A program made the translations under genes and the position numbers. From Pantoea alhagi (GTDB lineage: Bacteria; Pseudomonadota; Gammaproteobacteria; Enterobacterales; Enterobacteriaceae), in contig NZ_CP019706.1 of NCBI RefSeq assembly GCF_002101395.1, forward strand, positions 2,914,001 to 2,978,000: a DNA stretch of 64,000 nucleotides, given 5' to 3'. Below, piece by piece: positions 54,598 through 62,998 of the stretch. Under the pieces are notes generated by a model, which made no database searches, had not been told where the DNA came from, and saw nothing but the letters and a program-made list of their open reading frames with translations. Numbering within the stretch: the stretch's first letter is position 1; every line of letters starts with the position of its first letter.

Positions 54598-55239
54598 ATG
54601 TTAGATCTGTTTAGTGAAGAAGCCCCCTGGGCTGAGCCTCTGGCAGAGGGTGCGGTTATTCTGCGGCGGCGAGCCCGGGAGCAGGCGGCCAGCCTGTTGG
54701 CGCAGATTGAAGAGGTGGCGCAGAGTAACCCTTTCCATCATCGCATTACGCCGGGCGGCCACCGCATGTCGGTGGCGATGACCAACTGTGGCGATCTCGG
54801 CTGGTCGAGCGATGCGCGCGGCTATCAGTATACCGGTGAGGATAATGAAACCGGACGCCGCTGGCCGCCGATGCCGCAGACGTTTCGTTTGCTGGCGCAG
54901 GCGTGCGCGCAGGAGGCGGGTTTTAGCCATTTTCAGCCTGACGCCTGCCTGATTAACCGCTATGAATCGGGCGCAAAACTGTCGCTTCATCAGGATAAGG
55001 ATGAAAAGGATCTGCGACAGCCCATCGTCTCGGTGTCTCTTGGTCTGCCGGCGGTGTTTCAGTTTGGTGGCTTTGAACGCGGCGATGCCGTCCAGCGCAT
55101 GCTGCTGGAACATGGCGACGTAGTGGTATGGGGTGGTGCCTCACGGCTGCGTTTTCACGGTATCCTGCCGGTAAAAGCGGGCATTCATCCTCTGGCGGGC
55201 GCGTTCCGTTACAACCTGACTTTCCGCCGTGCGCGCTGA
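54598..55239 (+). CDS. alkB: DNA/RNA oxidative demethylase AlkB
   Basis: AlkB repairs 1-methyladenine and 3-methylcytosine by Fe(II)/2-oxoglutarate-dependent oxidation. The 213-residue protein has iron ligands His131, Asp133 and His187 (SLHQDKDEKD, LRFHGIL) and 2-oxoglutarate-binding arginines Arg204 and Arg210, the same numbering as E. coli. In E. coli the adaptive-response gene ada lies directly upstream; here apbE does, so alkB is separated from ada in this genome. Confidence 0.96.
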   Translation: MLDLFSEEAPWAEPLAEGAVILRRRAREQAASLLAQIEEVAQSNPFHHRITPGGHRMSVAMTNCGDLGWSSDARGYQYTGEDNETGRRWPPMPQTFRLLAQACAQEAGFSHFQPDACLINRYESGAKLSLHQDKDEKDLRQPIVSVSLGLPAVFQFGGFERGDAVQRMLLEHGDVVVWGGASRLRFHGILPVKAGIHPLAGAFRYNLTFRRAR

Positions 55240-55258
55240 GGTTAGATCTGTATCAATT

Positions 55259-55277
55259 CTGATTGAGAATTATTATT
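55259..55277 (+). promoter_or_regulatory. Candidate Fur box upstream of yojI
   Basis: GAGAATTATTATT at 55265-55277 agrees with the right two thirds of the Fur consensus (GATAATCATTATC) at about 10-11 of 13 positions; the left third is poor. It lies ~60 bases before the yojI start. Weak by itself but suggestive because the family exports siderophore-like peptides. Confidence 0.4.
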
Positions 55278-55337
55278 GCTATCGATTAGCTTCTCATTAA
55301 ACTGCAGGCTGCTTTGTTTTTTTATCAGGATGCAGTT

Positions 55338-56984
55338 ATGGAGTTGCTCTCCGTCGTTTATAAACAGTACCGCTGGCCGTTTATTGCGATAATTGTGCTT
55401 AACCTGCTCAGTGCTGCGCTGGGTATCGGCATTATTGCTTACATTAACCGCGAGCTGATTGTCAGCATCAATGCTTCAATGGCGGTTCTGCCGACTTTTC
55501 TTGGTCTGTTGCTGTTGCTGATGGCGGTCACGCTGGCCTCACAGCTGGCGCTGACGCTGCTGGGACACCATTTTGTCTGGAAGCTGCGGGGTCAGTTTAT
55601 CAAGCGTATCCTCGATACGCATATTCAACGTATTGAACAGATCGGCAGCGCACAGTTACTGGCGGGGCTCACCAGCGATGTGCGCAATATCACCATCGCC
55701 TTTGTGCGTCTGCCGGAGCTGATCCAGGGGATTATTCTGACCATTGGCTCGGCGGCTTATCTTGCCTGGCTGTCACCGGGGATGCTGGCGGTAACGGCAA
55801 TCTGGGTTGCGGTGACCATTATCGGTGGCTGGTTGCTGGTTTCGCGTGTTTACAGCCATATGGCGAAGCTGCGCGAGACGGAAGATCGTCTCTATGCCGA
55901 TTACCAGACGGTGATAGATGGCCGCAAAGAATTGGCGCTGAACCGCACGCGCGCGCAGCAGATTTATGACACTGTTTATCAGGAAAACGCCAACGCTTAC
56001 CGGCACCATATCGTGCGTGCCGATACCTTTCATCTCAGTGCGGTTAACTGGTCGAACATTATGATGCTGGGTGCGATCGGTATGGTGTTCTTTATGGCCA
56101 ACGGTCTGGGATGGGCGAATACTGCCGTCGCCGCGACCTATTCTCTGATGCTGCTGTTTTTACGCACGCCGCTGCTGCAGGCGGTTGGTGCGTTGCCAAC
56201 GCTGCTAAGCGCCCAGGTGGCTTTTAATAAGCTGCGGAGCTTTCAGCTGGCGGAGTGGCACGAGCATTTCTCAGCTACCTCCGCTGTCACCAACTGGCAA
56301 ACGCTGGAGCTGCGCGACCTGGTTTTTCATTATGGCGACAATGGTTTCAGCGTTGGGCCGATCAACCTGACGCTGAAGCGCGGCGAACTGGTATTTCTGA
56401 TTGGCGGCAACGGCAGCGGAAAATCGACGCTGGCGATGTTGCTGACCGGTCTCTATCAGCCGGTCTCCGGCACCATTCTGCTTGATGGTAAAGCAGTAAC
56501 GGATATCGAGCGTTACCGCCAGCTCTTCTCTGCGGTTTTCACCGACGTCCATCTGTTTGATCGTCTTATCGGTCCTGACGCGCAGCCGGCCAGCCCGGTG
56601 CTGGTGCAGCAGTGGCTGGAACGACTGAAAATGCAGGACAAGCTAAAACTGGATGGGAACAGGGTAGTGAACCTGCAGCTGTCGAAAGGGCAGAGCAAGC
56701 GTCTGGCGCTGCTGCTGGCAGCGGCGGAGCAGCGTGATATTCTGCTGCTGGATGAGTGGGCCGCCGATCAGGATCCCCATTTCCGCCGGGTTTTCTATCG
56801 TGAACTCTTGCCCTGGCTACAGCAAAGCGGCAAAACCGTTTTCGCTATCAGCCACGACGATCACTATTTTATCCATGCCGATCGGTTGCTGGAGATGCGC
56901 GAAGGGGAGCTGTACGAGTTAACCGGTAGTGAAAGAGAGAAGGCAACGCTGGATGCAGTTCAGCGCACCGATACCGGGCGCTAG
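55338..56984 (+). CDS. yojI: Cyclic-peptide export ABC transporter YojI
   Basis: YojI is an inner-membrane exporter with fused permease and ATPase; in E. coli it expels microcin J25. The 548-residue product (E. coli 547) has six hydrophobic segments in the first ~300 residues. The ATPase domain has Walker A IGGNGSGKST, a degenerate signature LSKGQSKRL, and Walker B ILLLDEWAADQDP. The ATG at 55338 begins MELLSVVYKQYRWPF, aligned with E. coli; an eight-codon extension is less likely. A candidate Fur box lies upstream. Confidence 0.93.
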   Translation: MELLSVVYKQYRWPFIAIIVLNLLSAALGIGIIAYINRELIVSINASMAVLPTFLGLLLLLMAVTLASQLALTLLGHHFVWKLRGQFIKRILDTHIQRIEQIGSAQLLAGLTSDVRNITIAFVRLPELIQGIILTIGSAAYLAWLSPGMLAVTAIWVAVTIIGGWLLVSRVYSHMAKLRETEDRLYADYQTVIDGRKELALNRTRAQQIYDTVYQENANAYRHHIVRADTFHLSAVNWSNIMMLGAIGMVFFMANGLGWANTAVAATYSLMLLFLRTPLLQAVGALPTLLSAQVAFNKLRSFQLAEWHEHFSATSAVTNWQTLELRDLVFHYGDNGFSVGPINLTLKRGELVFLIGGNGSGKSTLAMLLTGLYQPVSGTILLDGKAVTDIERYRQLFSAVFTDVHLFDRLIGPDAQPASPVLVQQWLERLKMQDKLKLDGNRVVNLQLSKGQSKRLALLLAAAEQRDILLLDEWAADQDPHFRRVFYRELLPWLQQSGKTVFAISHDDHYFIHADRLLEMREGELYELTGSEREKATLDAVQRTDTGR

Positions 56985-57032
56985 GCGTGTACCGTAGCCG
57001 GGGTGTGCGAACGCAACCCCGGCTGAGTGCTG

Positions 57033-57239
57033 TCAGTCATTCGGCGGGATAGCGAAACCTTTTACCGACAGCACGAAGTGATGCTGAGAGCGGGTGATTT
57101 TCGCCCCGCGTTCACACCAGTGGCTGGCAAGATGGAAGAAATCATCGCTGTCTATTTCCCAGTCCAGCTCCACCTTGTTAACGCCTGAATGCAGCAGGGC
57201 TTCAGTATCCTGTATATTTTTTGCTTTAACAGCCGCCAT
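57033..57239 (-). CDS. Small hypothetical protein
   Basis: A 68-residue frame starting MAAVKAKNIQDTEALLHSG. The composition is protein-like, with an amphipathic beginning, an acidic middle (VELDWEIDSDDFF) and a conserved-looking CERGAKITRSQHHFVLSVKG end. I do not recognise the family. Only a weak ribosome site (CAGG) lies just before the ATG. It converges on yojI, whose 3' end is 48 bases away across a GC-rich hairpin (56996-57024). Confidence 0.5.
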   Translation of the reverse strand: MAAVKAKNIQDTEALLHSGVNKVELDWEIDSDDFFHLASHWCERGAKITRSQHHFVLSVKGFAIPPND

Positions 57240-57368
57240 AGCCTGATTCCCGTTTCGTTAAGGTGGCAACAGGCTAGGAAAGATTTGTGACAATAATGTG
57301 AAGGTTTTATTAAGTTAAAACGCTTTGTGACAGGGCGCAGCATTTATCTGACCCTGATTAACTGAAGG

Positions 57369-57630
57369 CTACCGGATAAAATCGCGATACTTTTCCTGAT
57401 TTTCAACCAGCGGAAGGGGGAATTGTTCCTTACACAGGGGGACAGCTTTTAATATCCTTTCCCGCTTCCAGATATCCTTCCCTTCTGACATCAGTTCAGC
57501 GCTTTTTCTTGCCGGTAAAAGTGTGGGTAGATTCAACAATGACAAATTTATCAATATGAGGAGCCAGGACGTCAAGTCGTAACTCCAGCAGCATATCTTC
57601 GTCATAATAAAGAAAACAATCGTAAATCAT
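57369..57630 (-). pseudogene. Relic of a family 17 glycosyltransferase gene
   Basis: The ATG at 57630 starts MIYDCFLYYDEDMLLELRLD and continues HIDKFVIVESTHTFTGKKK, the N-terminus typical of GT17-type transferases (about 280-300 residues when complete), then stops at 57496 after 44 codons. In another frame, after ~70 bases, LPLVENQEKYRDFIR resembles the C-terminal end of such proteins. Almost the entire catalytic body is missing, so this is an internal deletion with frame loss. It is dead. Confidence 0.75.
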
Positions 57631-57856
57631 AAAGGATGACCCAAATATGTGTCGCAGCATCTGATGTCGGCATTAGGGGAAGGGCTGTAGAGGCAGGCGG
57701 GCAGATGGTGGCGGTTAGCGCATGGGCCTTGGGGTAAACAAGGCGCCTGAGCGCTAACCACAGAGTCAAAATGTCAGGCACAGCGTGCTTTGCACGCTGT
57801 TCGGTGAAAACCAGCCAGCCTCTGGCCTTCGGCGGACATCAAATAGTATTCCGATC
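57631..57856. other. Gene-free stretch with two hairpins
   Basis: A nested hairpin spans 57713-57759: outer arms GGTTAGCGC/GCGCTAACC and inner arms GCCTTG/CAAGGC around a 7-base loop. A second perfect 8-bp hairpin lies at 57781-57799 (CAGCGTGC/GCACGCTG, 3-base loop). Neither has a T run. The second may lie in the 3' untranslated part of the chemoreceptor transcript. No reading frame is supported. Confidence 0.5.
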
Positions 57857-59401
57857 TCAGACGCGGAAAGTATCCACCATACCCCGCAGGGCATGAACCT
57901 GCTCCGCCAGCGACTGCGACGCGGTGCTGGACTCTTCAACCAGCGCGGCATTGCTCTGCGTAACACCATCCATCTGACTTACCGCGACGCTGATCTGAGA
58001 GATCCCCTGCATCTGCTCTTTTGAAGCGAGCGCGATTTCATCCATCGCACTGGCCAGTTCGCTGACCATGGTGACCACGCTCATAATGCTGGCCGCAGTG
58101 CCGTCAGCAACCGTGACCCCTTGATCCACCAGCGTTACCGCTTCTTCGATAAGCCCTTTGATATCCCTGGCCGCCGTGGCGCTGCGCTGCGCCAGGGTGC
58201 GCACTTCGCCTGCGACTACCGCAAAACCGCGTCCCTGCTCACCAGCACGCGCTGCCTCAACGGCAGCGTTCAGCGCCAGGATATTGGTCTGGAACGCAAT
58301 ACCTTCAATGGTACTGGTAATGTCCCTTACCTTCGCCGCGCTGAGAGAAATATCAGCCATGGTTTTGTTCATCTTGCGCACGCTCTCTTCCCGGTTACGG
58401 GCCAGAGTAGCGGTATCACGCGCCGATCCTGCCGTATGGCTGGCGCCTGCCGTGTTGCTTTTCACCGTTGCTGTGAGCTGCTCCATGCTGGCAGCGGTTT
58501 CCTGCAGGGCGGCAGCCTGCTGCTCTGTACGCGCGGAAAGCTCGGTATTGCCGCGCGCGATTTCATCCGAGGCGAGTGAAACGGAAGCGGAGGCATCTTT
58601 AATCTGTGTGACCATCTCGCTCAGGCGCGTTTGCATACGCAACAGCGAGGCCAGCAGGCTGGTGGTATCGCCCGAACGCAGTGACATGGTGGAGGTCAAA
58701 TCGCCGTCTGCGATGGCCGCTGCCAGCGTCTGAGCCTGCGCTGGTTCGCCGCCTAACTGTCGCATCAGGCTTCGTACGGTTATAAAACCTGTTGCCGCCG
58801 CCAGCGCTATCGACACTACTACCAGCACGCTCAGGAAAATAAAGGTACGCGTGATTTCGTCGCTGCTGTCCGTTACCGCGTTGCGGGCGTTTTGCATTTG
58901 CACATTGGTCATGGTGTTTAGCGCGTCGAGCAGCTTGTTTTGCGCCGGACGCGTTACTGTCATCAGGTAGGTGGTTGTCTCCTGCTGCAGGTTTTGCAAG
59001 CCAAGCTGTCCCGCTTTTTCATAGGCGTTAAATGCCGCCTCTTCATTATCCAGCACCTTACGGAAGGCATCGCGTCCCGCCGGCGTCGAATCAATTTTCA
59101 TCATCTGCGACAGTTCTTCGCGATTATGAATGTACAGCTGCTTTTGCTTTTGCAGACGCTTCCACTCCGTCTGCATTGCCTTTGGGTCATCCAGTAGCGC
59201 CAGGTTGCGAACGGCAATAGCCATATCCCGAATGCTGCCGCGCATATCAAGGATCAGCTGATATTTTTTCATCTTAACGTTCACCGTATCGTCCATGCCT
59301 TCCCGGGCATTAGTCAGGGCATGCAGCGCTACGCCAGCGCAAAGAACTAACAGTAAAATGAGCAGGCTGTATCCAGCTGCAAGTCGGGTCGATAATTTCA
59401 T
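57857..59401 (-). CDS. Methyl-accepting chemotaxis protein
   Basis: A 514-residue transmembrane chemoreceptor. TM1 is at 7-29, a four-helix-bundle-type periplasmic sensor spans ~30-185, TM2 ~188-208, a HAMP domain ~210-265, then a long signalling coiled coil with the hairpin tip (FQTNILALNAAVEAARAGEQ, GRGFAVVAGEVRTLAQRSA). The E. coli Tsr/Tar C-terminal NWETF pentapeptide is absent; it ends RGMVDTFRV, so it probably depends on other receptors for efficient adaptation. A FliA-type promoter lies upstream. The ligand is unknown. Confidence 0.92.
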   Translation of the reverse strand: MKLSTRLAAGYSLLILLLVLCAGVALHALTNAREGMDDTVNVKMKKYQLILDMRGSIRDMAIAVRNLALLDDPKAMQTEWKRLQKQKQLYIHNREELSQMMKIDSTPAGRDAFRKVLDNEEAAFNAYEKAGQLGLQNLQQETTTYLMTVTRPAQNKLLDALNTMTNVQMQNARNAVTDSSDEITRTFIFLSVLVVVSIALAAATGFITVRSLMRQLGGEPAQAQTLAAAIADGDLTSTMSLRSGDTTSLLASLLRMQTRLSEMVTQIKDASASVSLASDEIARGNTELSARTEQQAAALQETAASMEQLTATVKSNTAGASHTAGSARDTATLARNREESVRKMNKTMADISLSAAKVRDITSTIEGIAFQTNILALNAAVEAARAGEQGRGFAVVAGEVRTLAQRSATAARDIKGLIEEAVTLVDQGVTVADGTAASIMSVVTMVSELASAMDEIALASKEQMQGISQISVAVSQMDGVTQSNAALVEESSTASQSLAEQVHALRGMVDTFRV

Positions 59402-59435
59402 GGAGATTTACCAGGGTGATTAATAAGCTTTGTTA

Positions 59436-59462
59436 CTATCGGCCTGCGGTAAAAAGTTTGTA
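59436..59462 (-). promoter_or_regulatory. Candidate sigma-28 (FliA) promoter of the chemoreceptor
   Basis: On the minus strand the -10 reads GCCGATAG (7 of 8 to consensus GCCGATAA). At 11 bases further upstream the -35 TACAAACT matches TAAAGTTT at 4 of 8. It lies ~35 bases before the start codon. Chemotaxis receptors are normally FliA-dependent. Confidence 0.55.
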
Positions 59463-59602
59463 GATCCCATGTTTAAAGAACTTAACAAGTGAATGATTAC
59501 TGAGAGAAAATATTTTATTACGCAAAGAAAAATACGTAACCACAGAGGTATTGAGCCCGTCAAACAGGCGTTTCGCCATGTATCAAGTAAGTCAGGGCGG
59601 AT

Positions 59603-59812
59603 TTAACGGTACTTTTCAGGCACCAGTTTGAGCAGGATATATACAGCCAGTAGTGTCAGGCCAATATAGATGCCTCGTTCTGTCCAGGTCTCAAAATGGA
59701 AAAACCAGTAGGCGCACAGTAATACGAGCAAACCACCGATTAGTGAACCAGCGTAATGCAGAAGTATGCGAATAGCGGTCTCGTGTTTTGTATCATTTTT
59801 GTTTGAGTTCAT
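59603..59812 (-). CDS. Small two-helix membrane protein, possible immunity partner
   Basis: A 69-residue protein with a polar N-terminus (MNSNKNDTKHE) and two membrane segments (GSLIGGLLVLLCAYWFF and GIYIGLTLLAVYILLKLV), ending PEKYR. It overlaps the preceding gene by 20 bases in another frame, so the two are coupled. The arrangement (larger protein, then a small double-spanning protein overlapping its end) resembles toxin/effector-immunity pairs, but no motif proves that. I do not recognise the family. Confidence 0.6.
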   Translation of the reverse strand: MNSNKNDTKHETAIRILLHYAGSLIGGLLVLLCAYWFFHFETWTERGIYIGLTLLAVYILLKLVPEKYR

Positions 59813-60479
59813 TCTCTACCGCATCGAGAATTCGGTTAAAAGCTGGCGTTCCGTTAGTCCATTTCACATGCAACGCCTCCACAAAGGGTTGTAAAACTGG
59901 CTCAAGTAAAAAGTAAAGGAAATCATGATCGTGGGCTCGTAGAGCTTTATATACCTCAGGAGCGAAAGTTTGAAGTCTCTGGGATGTATAAATGCTACGT
60001 TCCGCCATTCCTCCAGCCAGCAATACATTGCCGACGACACTCCCTCGTACACCGACAAGGAAGCCTGACTTTTGCGCAATGGTTTTCGCAATGCGTCCCG
60101 AAATCAGGGTATTAGTTGTGGCTCTGCCTGCAATGGAAAACAGCGTTTTACTGTAGATACTGTTCTGTTTTTCTTGCGGGACATATTGATTGAAAGCCTC
60201 AAACACGATCTCAATGGTTTTAATGAAATTATGATTCTGCAAAATGCCATAGCGAATCGCTGTCATCATCCTGATGCGTTCGGTTTCCCGAATATACCGT
60301 GAGTCAGTATCTATAAAGCCATATGCCAGATAACCAATATCTTTTGGTACTGAAAGTACGCCATTCCAGAAGCCGAAAGCTGAATCGGGTGAGATGAGTA
60401 TTTTTACTATACGCTGCGCTATTTCCCTGTAGTTGCTTATACCTTCATTCCTTTCAGGTAAATAAAAAACAAACTGAAG
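59793..60479 (-). CDS. Unrecognised protein, possibly the truncated C-terminal part of an effector-like gene
   Basis: The ATG-initiated frame is 158 codons (start 60269). The same frame is open 70 codons further upstream to 60479 with protein-like sequence (PDSAFGFWNGVLSVPKDIGY, IDTDSRYIRETERIRMM), but that stretch has no ATG, GTG or TTG and is cut by a TAG at 60480-60482. This looks like an N-terminally truncated or nonsense-mutated gene. The body has a glycine-rich hydrophobic patch (GFLVGVRGSVVGNVLLAGGM) and an aromatic C-terminal half (HDHDFLYFLLEP). No known domain was recognised. AT content is above that of the neighbours, suggesting acquisition beside the tRNA gene. Confidence 0.5.
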   Translation of the reverse strand, partial: LQFVFYLPERNEGISNYREIAQRIVKILISPDSAFGFWNGVLSVPKDIGYLAYGFIDTDSRYIRETERIRMMTAIRYGILQNHNFIKTIEIVFEAFNQYVPQEKQNSIYSKTLFSIAGRATTNTLISGRIAKTIAQKSGFLVGVRGSVVGNVLLAGGMAERSIYTSQRLQTFAPEVYKALRAHDHDFLYFLLEPVLQPFVEALHVKWTNGTPAFNRILDAVENELKQK

Positions 60480-60627
60480 CTACCAGAATTTTAGGGCCAA
60501 ATAAATATGAATGACAGGCGCTTAAGATAACGGCGTTAAACGACCCTGAAAACTACCTGTGCGGAAATTAATCTGCAATGTCATCAGGGCACGACCAGGC
60601 TTCTTCCGGCTGACATTTTTGAGGCGA

Positions 60628-60655
60628 AAAAAAACCAGCCGGTTAGGGCTGGTTT
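60628..60655 (-). terminator. Rho-independent terminator of the tRNA-Pro gene
   Basis: On the minus strand AACCAGCC pairs with GGCTGGTT (6-base loop) and eight Ts follow. It lies 13 bases after the tRNA 3' end. Confidence 0.92.
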
Positions 60656-60668
60656 TCTTGGGGAATTT

Positions 60669-60745
60669 TGGTCGGCACGAGAGGATTTGAACCTCCGACC
60701 CCTGACACCCCATGACAGTGCGCTACCAGGCTGCGCTACGTGCCG
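60669..60745 (-). tRNA. proL: tRNA-Pro (anticodon GGG)
   Basis: A 77-base tRNA on the minus strand: acceptor arm CGGCACG pairing with CGTGCCG, encoded 3' CCA, T-arm with GGTTCAAATCC, and anticodon loop CATGGGGTG giving GGG, which reads CCC and CCU proline codons. It matches E. coli proL closely and occupies the same place before yejM. Accessory genes lie on its 3' side, as is common for tRNA-adjacent insertion. Confidence 0.96.
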
Positions 60746-60817
60746 ATATGTGGACGCTATACTACCTGGAATCTCGCTAAATGCAAGACGCAGGCTTTCT
60801 AACTGCTTTATTAATAA

Positions 60818-62569
60818 TCAGTTAGCGATAAAGCGTTTCTCATCTGTCAGCACCTGCAGCAGCAGTGCCAGTTGCGGCTTATGATCCTTCAATCGCTGAC
60901 CTTCACGGTTATAAGCCCGATAGCTGCCGTTAGCATCCAGCACCAGCGTAATTTGCGACGTGGTGATAATAAGCCGATCGTTATCCGCGCTGGTAACCCA
61001 GTCATGGCGACGTCTGGCAGCAAACAGATCCTCTCCCTGCGAATACTCTGCAGGTGGCGTGCTGACATGCAGCAGGCGCTGCATTAACGTCGTCATAACA
61101 TCCTGATGATCGGTCAGCTTGCTGATGGTTTGCGCTGGCGTATTCGGCCAGTGGATCAGCAACGGAACCTGCAGGGCAGGGCGGGTATCATTACTCTGCT
61201 GACCATGCAAAGTAACAGCCTGCTGAGCAGTGATCACCACCACGGTATTATCCAATAGCCCTTTTTGCTGCAGCGTGGCTAATACCTGACCGATCTCGCT
61301 ATCAATTTCTTTAGCGTTGCGGCTATAGCGCTGCGCGCGCTGTTTAGCGCTATCCGGCAGATCGCTTAGCCCGGTATAGGAAATCCATGAGAACCACGGC
61401 GCACCGCCTGACGGCAGCGAACCGAGCCAGCGCTGCCATTGCCCGGTAGTCTGGCTGTTAGGCTGATCGCCCGCCAACGGCAGAGAAAAATCAGCCAGCA
61501 GCGCCTGACGATAAAGGGGCGAGCTGAAACCATCAGAGGCAAACAGGCCAAACTGATAGCCTTGCTGACTCAGCGCATTGATAAAGGCAGAAGGGATACG
61601 CGAGGCCAGCACCCCATCCATATAGCTGGGAGAAATCCCGTAAAACAGGCCAAACAGGCCGCTATCCGGCGAGCTGCCTGCAGTAAAATGCTGATTAAAA
61701 CGTACGTTCTCTTCACCGAAGCGCGTCAGGTTAGGCAGCGCCTTAGGCAGAGAAGCCTGATTAAGACCGTCAACAGTAATCACCAGCAGATTCTGACCGG
61801 AGCCGCCGTCGCTAAAGCGAATATCGCTCAGCGGATAGGCCACAGAAACCGCTTCCGGATTGCCCTGCTGCATAAGGCGGCGTTGATATTCCTGTGCATC
61901 CAGTAAGCCATGCTTCTCCAGAAAACGGCGGGCGGTCATCGGATAAGAGAGCGGCAAGTTAGCGCGCTGCATGGTGATCGGGCGATAGAAGTTGGCGTCC
62001 GCCCAGATATAAAGCAGGTGGCTGGCGAAAAAGGCGCTAATAAACAGTGCGGCCAGCGGCTTGCCAAAGCTGCGGCGGTTAAGGCTACGCAGCTTTTGCC
62101 AGCTCCAGGTGGCGAACAGCATCTGCACCAGAAAAATAGCCGGCACGCTGATAAACATCAGCTGCCAGTCTCGCGCCATTTCGCTTTGATCCGGGTTAAC
62201 GACCAGCTCCCAGACCACCGGATTCAGGTGAAGATGGAAACGGTTAAACACGGTACTGTCAACCAGCAGCAGCGTAAGCCCGGCGGTGGCGACAATAGCG
62301 GATAAAAAGCGCAGCAAACGCTGCGACATCACCACAAATGTGAGGGGAAAGATCAGCAGCAGATAGGCCGCAAAAACAATGAAGCTGAAGTGGCCGATCC
62401 AACTGGTAAACGCGTAAACGCGCCCCGCCAGTGAACCGGGCCAGTCAGCAACCAGCAGATAACGGCTGCCCAGCAGGGTAGCAAAAATGATATTAAACAA
62501 CGCGAACCAGTGCCCCCAGCTAATCATCTGGGAGACTTTTTCACGGTAGCGTTGCCGATTGGTAACCAT
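60818..62569 (-). CDS. yejM: Inner-membrane protein YejM (PbgA/LapC), lipid A homeostasis regulator
   Basis: YejM controls LPS synthesis by restraining LapB-FtsH degradation of LpxC. The 583-residue protein (E. coli 586) has five membrane segments in the first ~190 residues, then a basic linker (PMTARRFLEKHG, the lipid A-sensing region) and a periplasmic sulfatase-like domain (LLVITVDGLN, HFTAGSSPDSGLFGL). The sulfatase-fold site is degenerate as in known YejM. yejL lies 21 bases upstream on the same strand. Confidence 0.96.
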   Translation of the reverse strand: MVTNRQRYREKVSQMISWGHWFALFNIIFATLLGSRYLLVADWPGSLAGRVYAFTSWIGHFSFIVFAAYLLLIFPLTFVVMSQRLLRFLSAIVATAGLTLLLVDSTVFNRFHLHLNPVVWELVVNPDQSEMARDWQLMFISVPAIFLVQMLFATWSWQKLRSLNRRSFGKPLAALFISAFFASHLLYIWADANFYRPITMQRANLPLSYPMTARRFLEKHGLLDAQEYQRRLMQQGNPEAVSVAYPLSDIRFSDGGSGQNLLVITVDGLNQASLPKALPNLTRFGEENVRFNQHFTAGSSPDSGLFGLFYGISPSYMDGVLASRIPSAFINALSQQGYQFGLFASDGFSSPLYRQALLADFSLPLAGDQPNSQTTGQWQRWLGSLPSGGAPWFSWISYTGLSDLPDSAKQRAQRYSRNAKEIDSEIGQVLATLQQKGLLDNTVVVITAQQAVTLHGQQSNDTRPALQVPLLIHWPNTPAQTISKLTDHQDVMTTLMQRLLHVSTPPAEYSQGEDLFAARRRHDWVTSADNDRLIITTSQITLVLDANGSYRAYNREGQRLKDHKPQLALLLQVLTDEKRFIAN

Positions 62570-62590
62570 ATTTGCGGTCAGATCATCACA

Positions 62591-62818
62591 TTAATGGGCT
62601 TTATCTTCGCGCACTGAGGCTTGCAGCGCATCAGCGAAGGAACGGGCCAGCGCACGACGCTGTGCAGGCGCTACGCTGGTATTGATTAAGTTGGTGACCA
62701 TGTTTCCCAGCACCATCAGGGAAAGATCGGTTGGTGCCTGGTTTGATTCCAGCACCTGCACCAGCTGCGCGAGGATCTGCTCCACGCGTTCGTCACTGTA
62801 ACGGGATGATTGTGGCAT
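62591..62818 (-). CDS. yejL: Conserved DUF1414 protein YejL
   Basis: A 75-residue protein of unknown function, conserved in enterobacteria. The ATG at 62818 gives MPQSSRYSDERVEQILAQLV, matching E. coli YejL in length and start. The open frame extends much further upstream, but AAGGTT just before 62818 and the family start fix the true N-terminus. It is cotranscribed with yejM and divergent from yejK. Confidence 0.93.
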   Translation of the reverse strand: MPQSSRYSDERVEQILAQLVQVLESNQAPTDLSLMVLGNMVTNLINTSVAPAQRRALARSFADALQASVREDKAH

Positions 62819-62998
62819 AACCTTAACTAATACGTATTGAAAAGGCGGTATCTTACCGTAAGCACGCCTTTTTTTCTGCACTTTTATCGTGTCCGTAGCG
62901 TTAAACTTCGGCAAGGCTTCTGGATGATGAAGTCGCCAGTTGATCGCAAGGGCGCGGGGTGTTTGAATACGCGCCTGAAGCTTAAAGGAGAGTCTAAC

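Noticed and set aside
56996..57024. Intrinsic terminator of yojI
   Set aside because: A 9-bp GC stem is present but no T run follows on the plus strand, so terminator function is not supported.
57240..60668. Prophage or integrative element beside tRNA-Pro
   Set aside because: No integrase, transposase or visible direct repeat of the tRNA 3' end was found; only accessory and relic genes are present.
60522..60713. 63-codon frame overlapping the tRNA-Pro 3' end
   Set aside because: The first residues are the translated tRNA sequence; such frames beside tRNAs are a common artefact.
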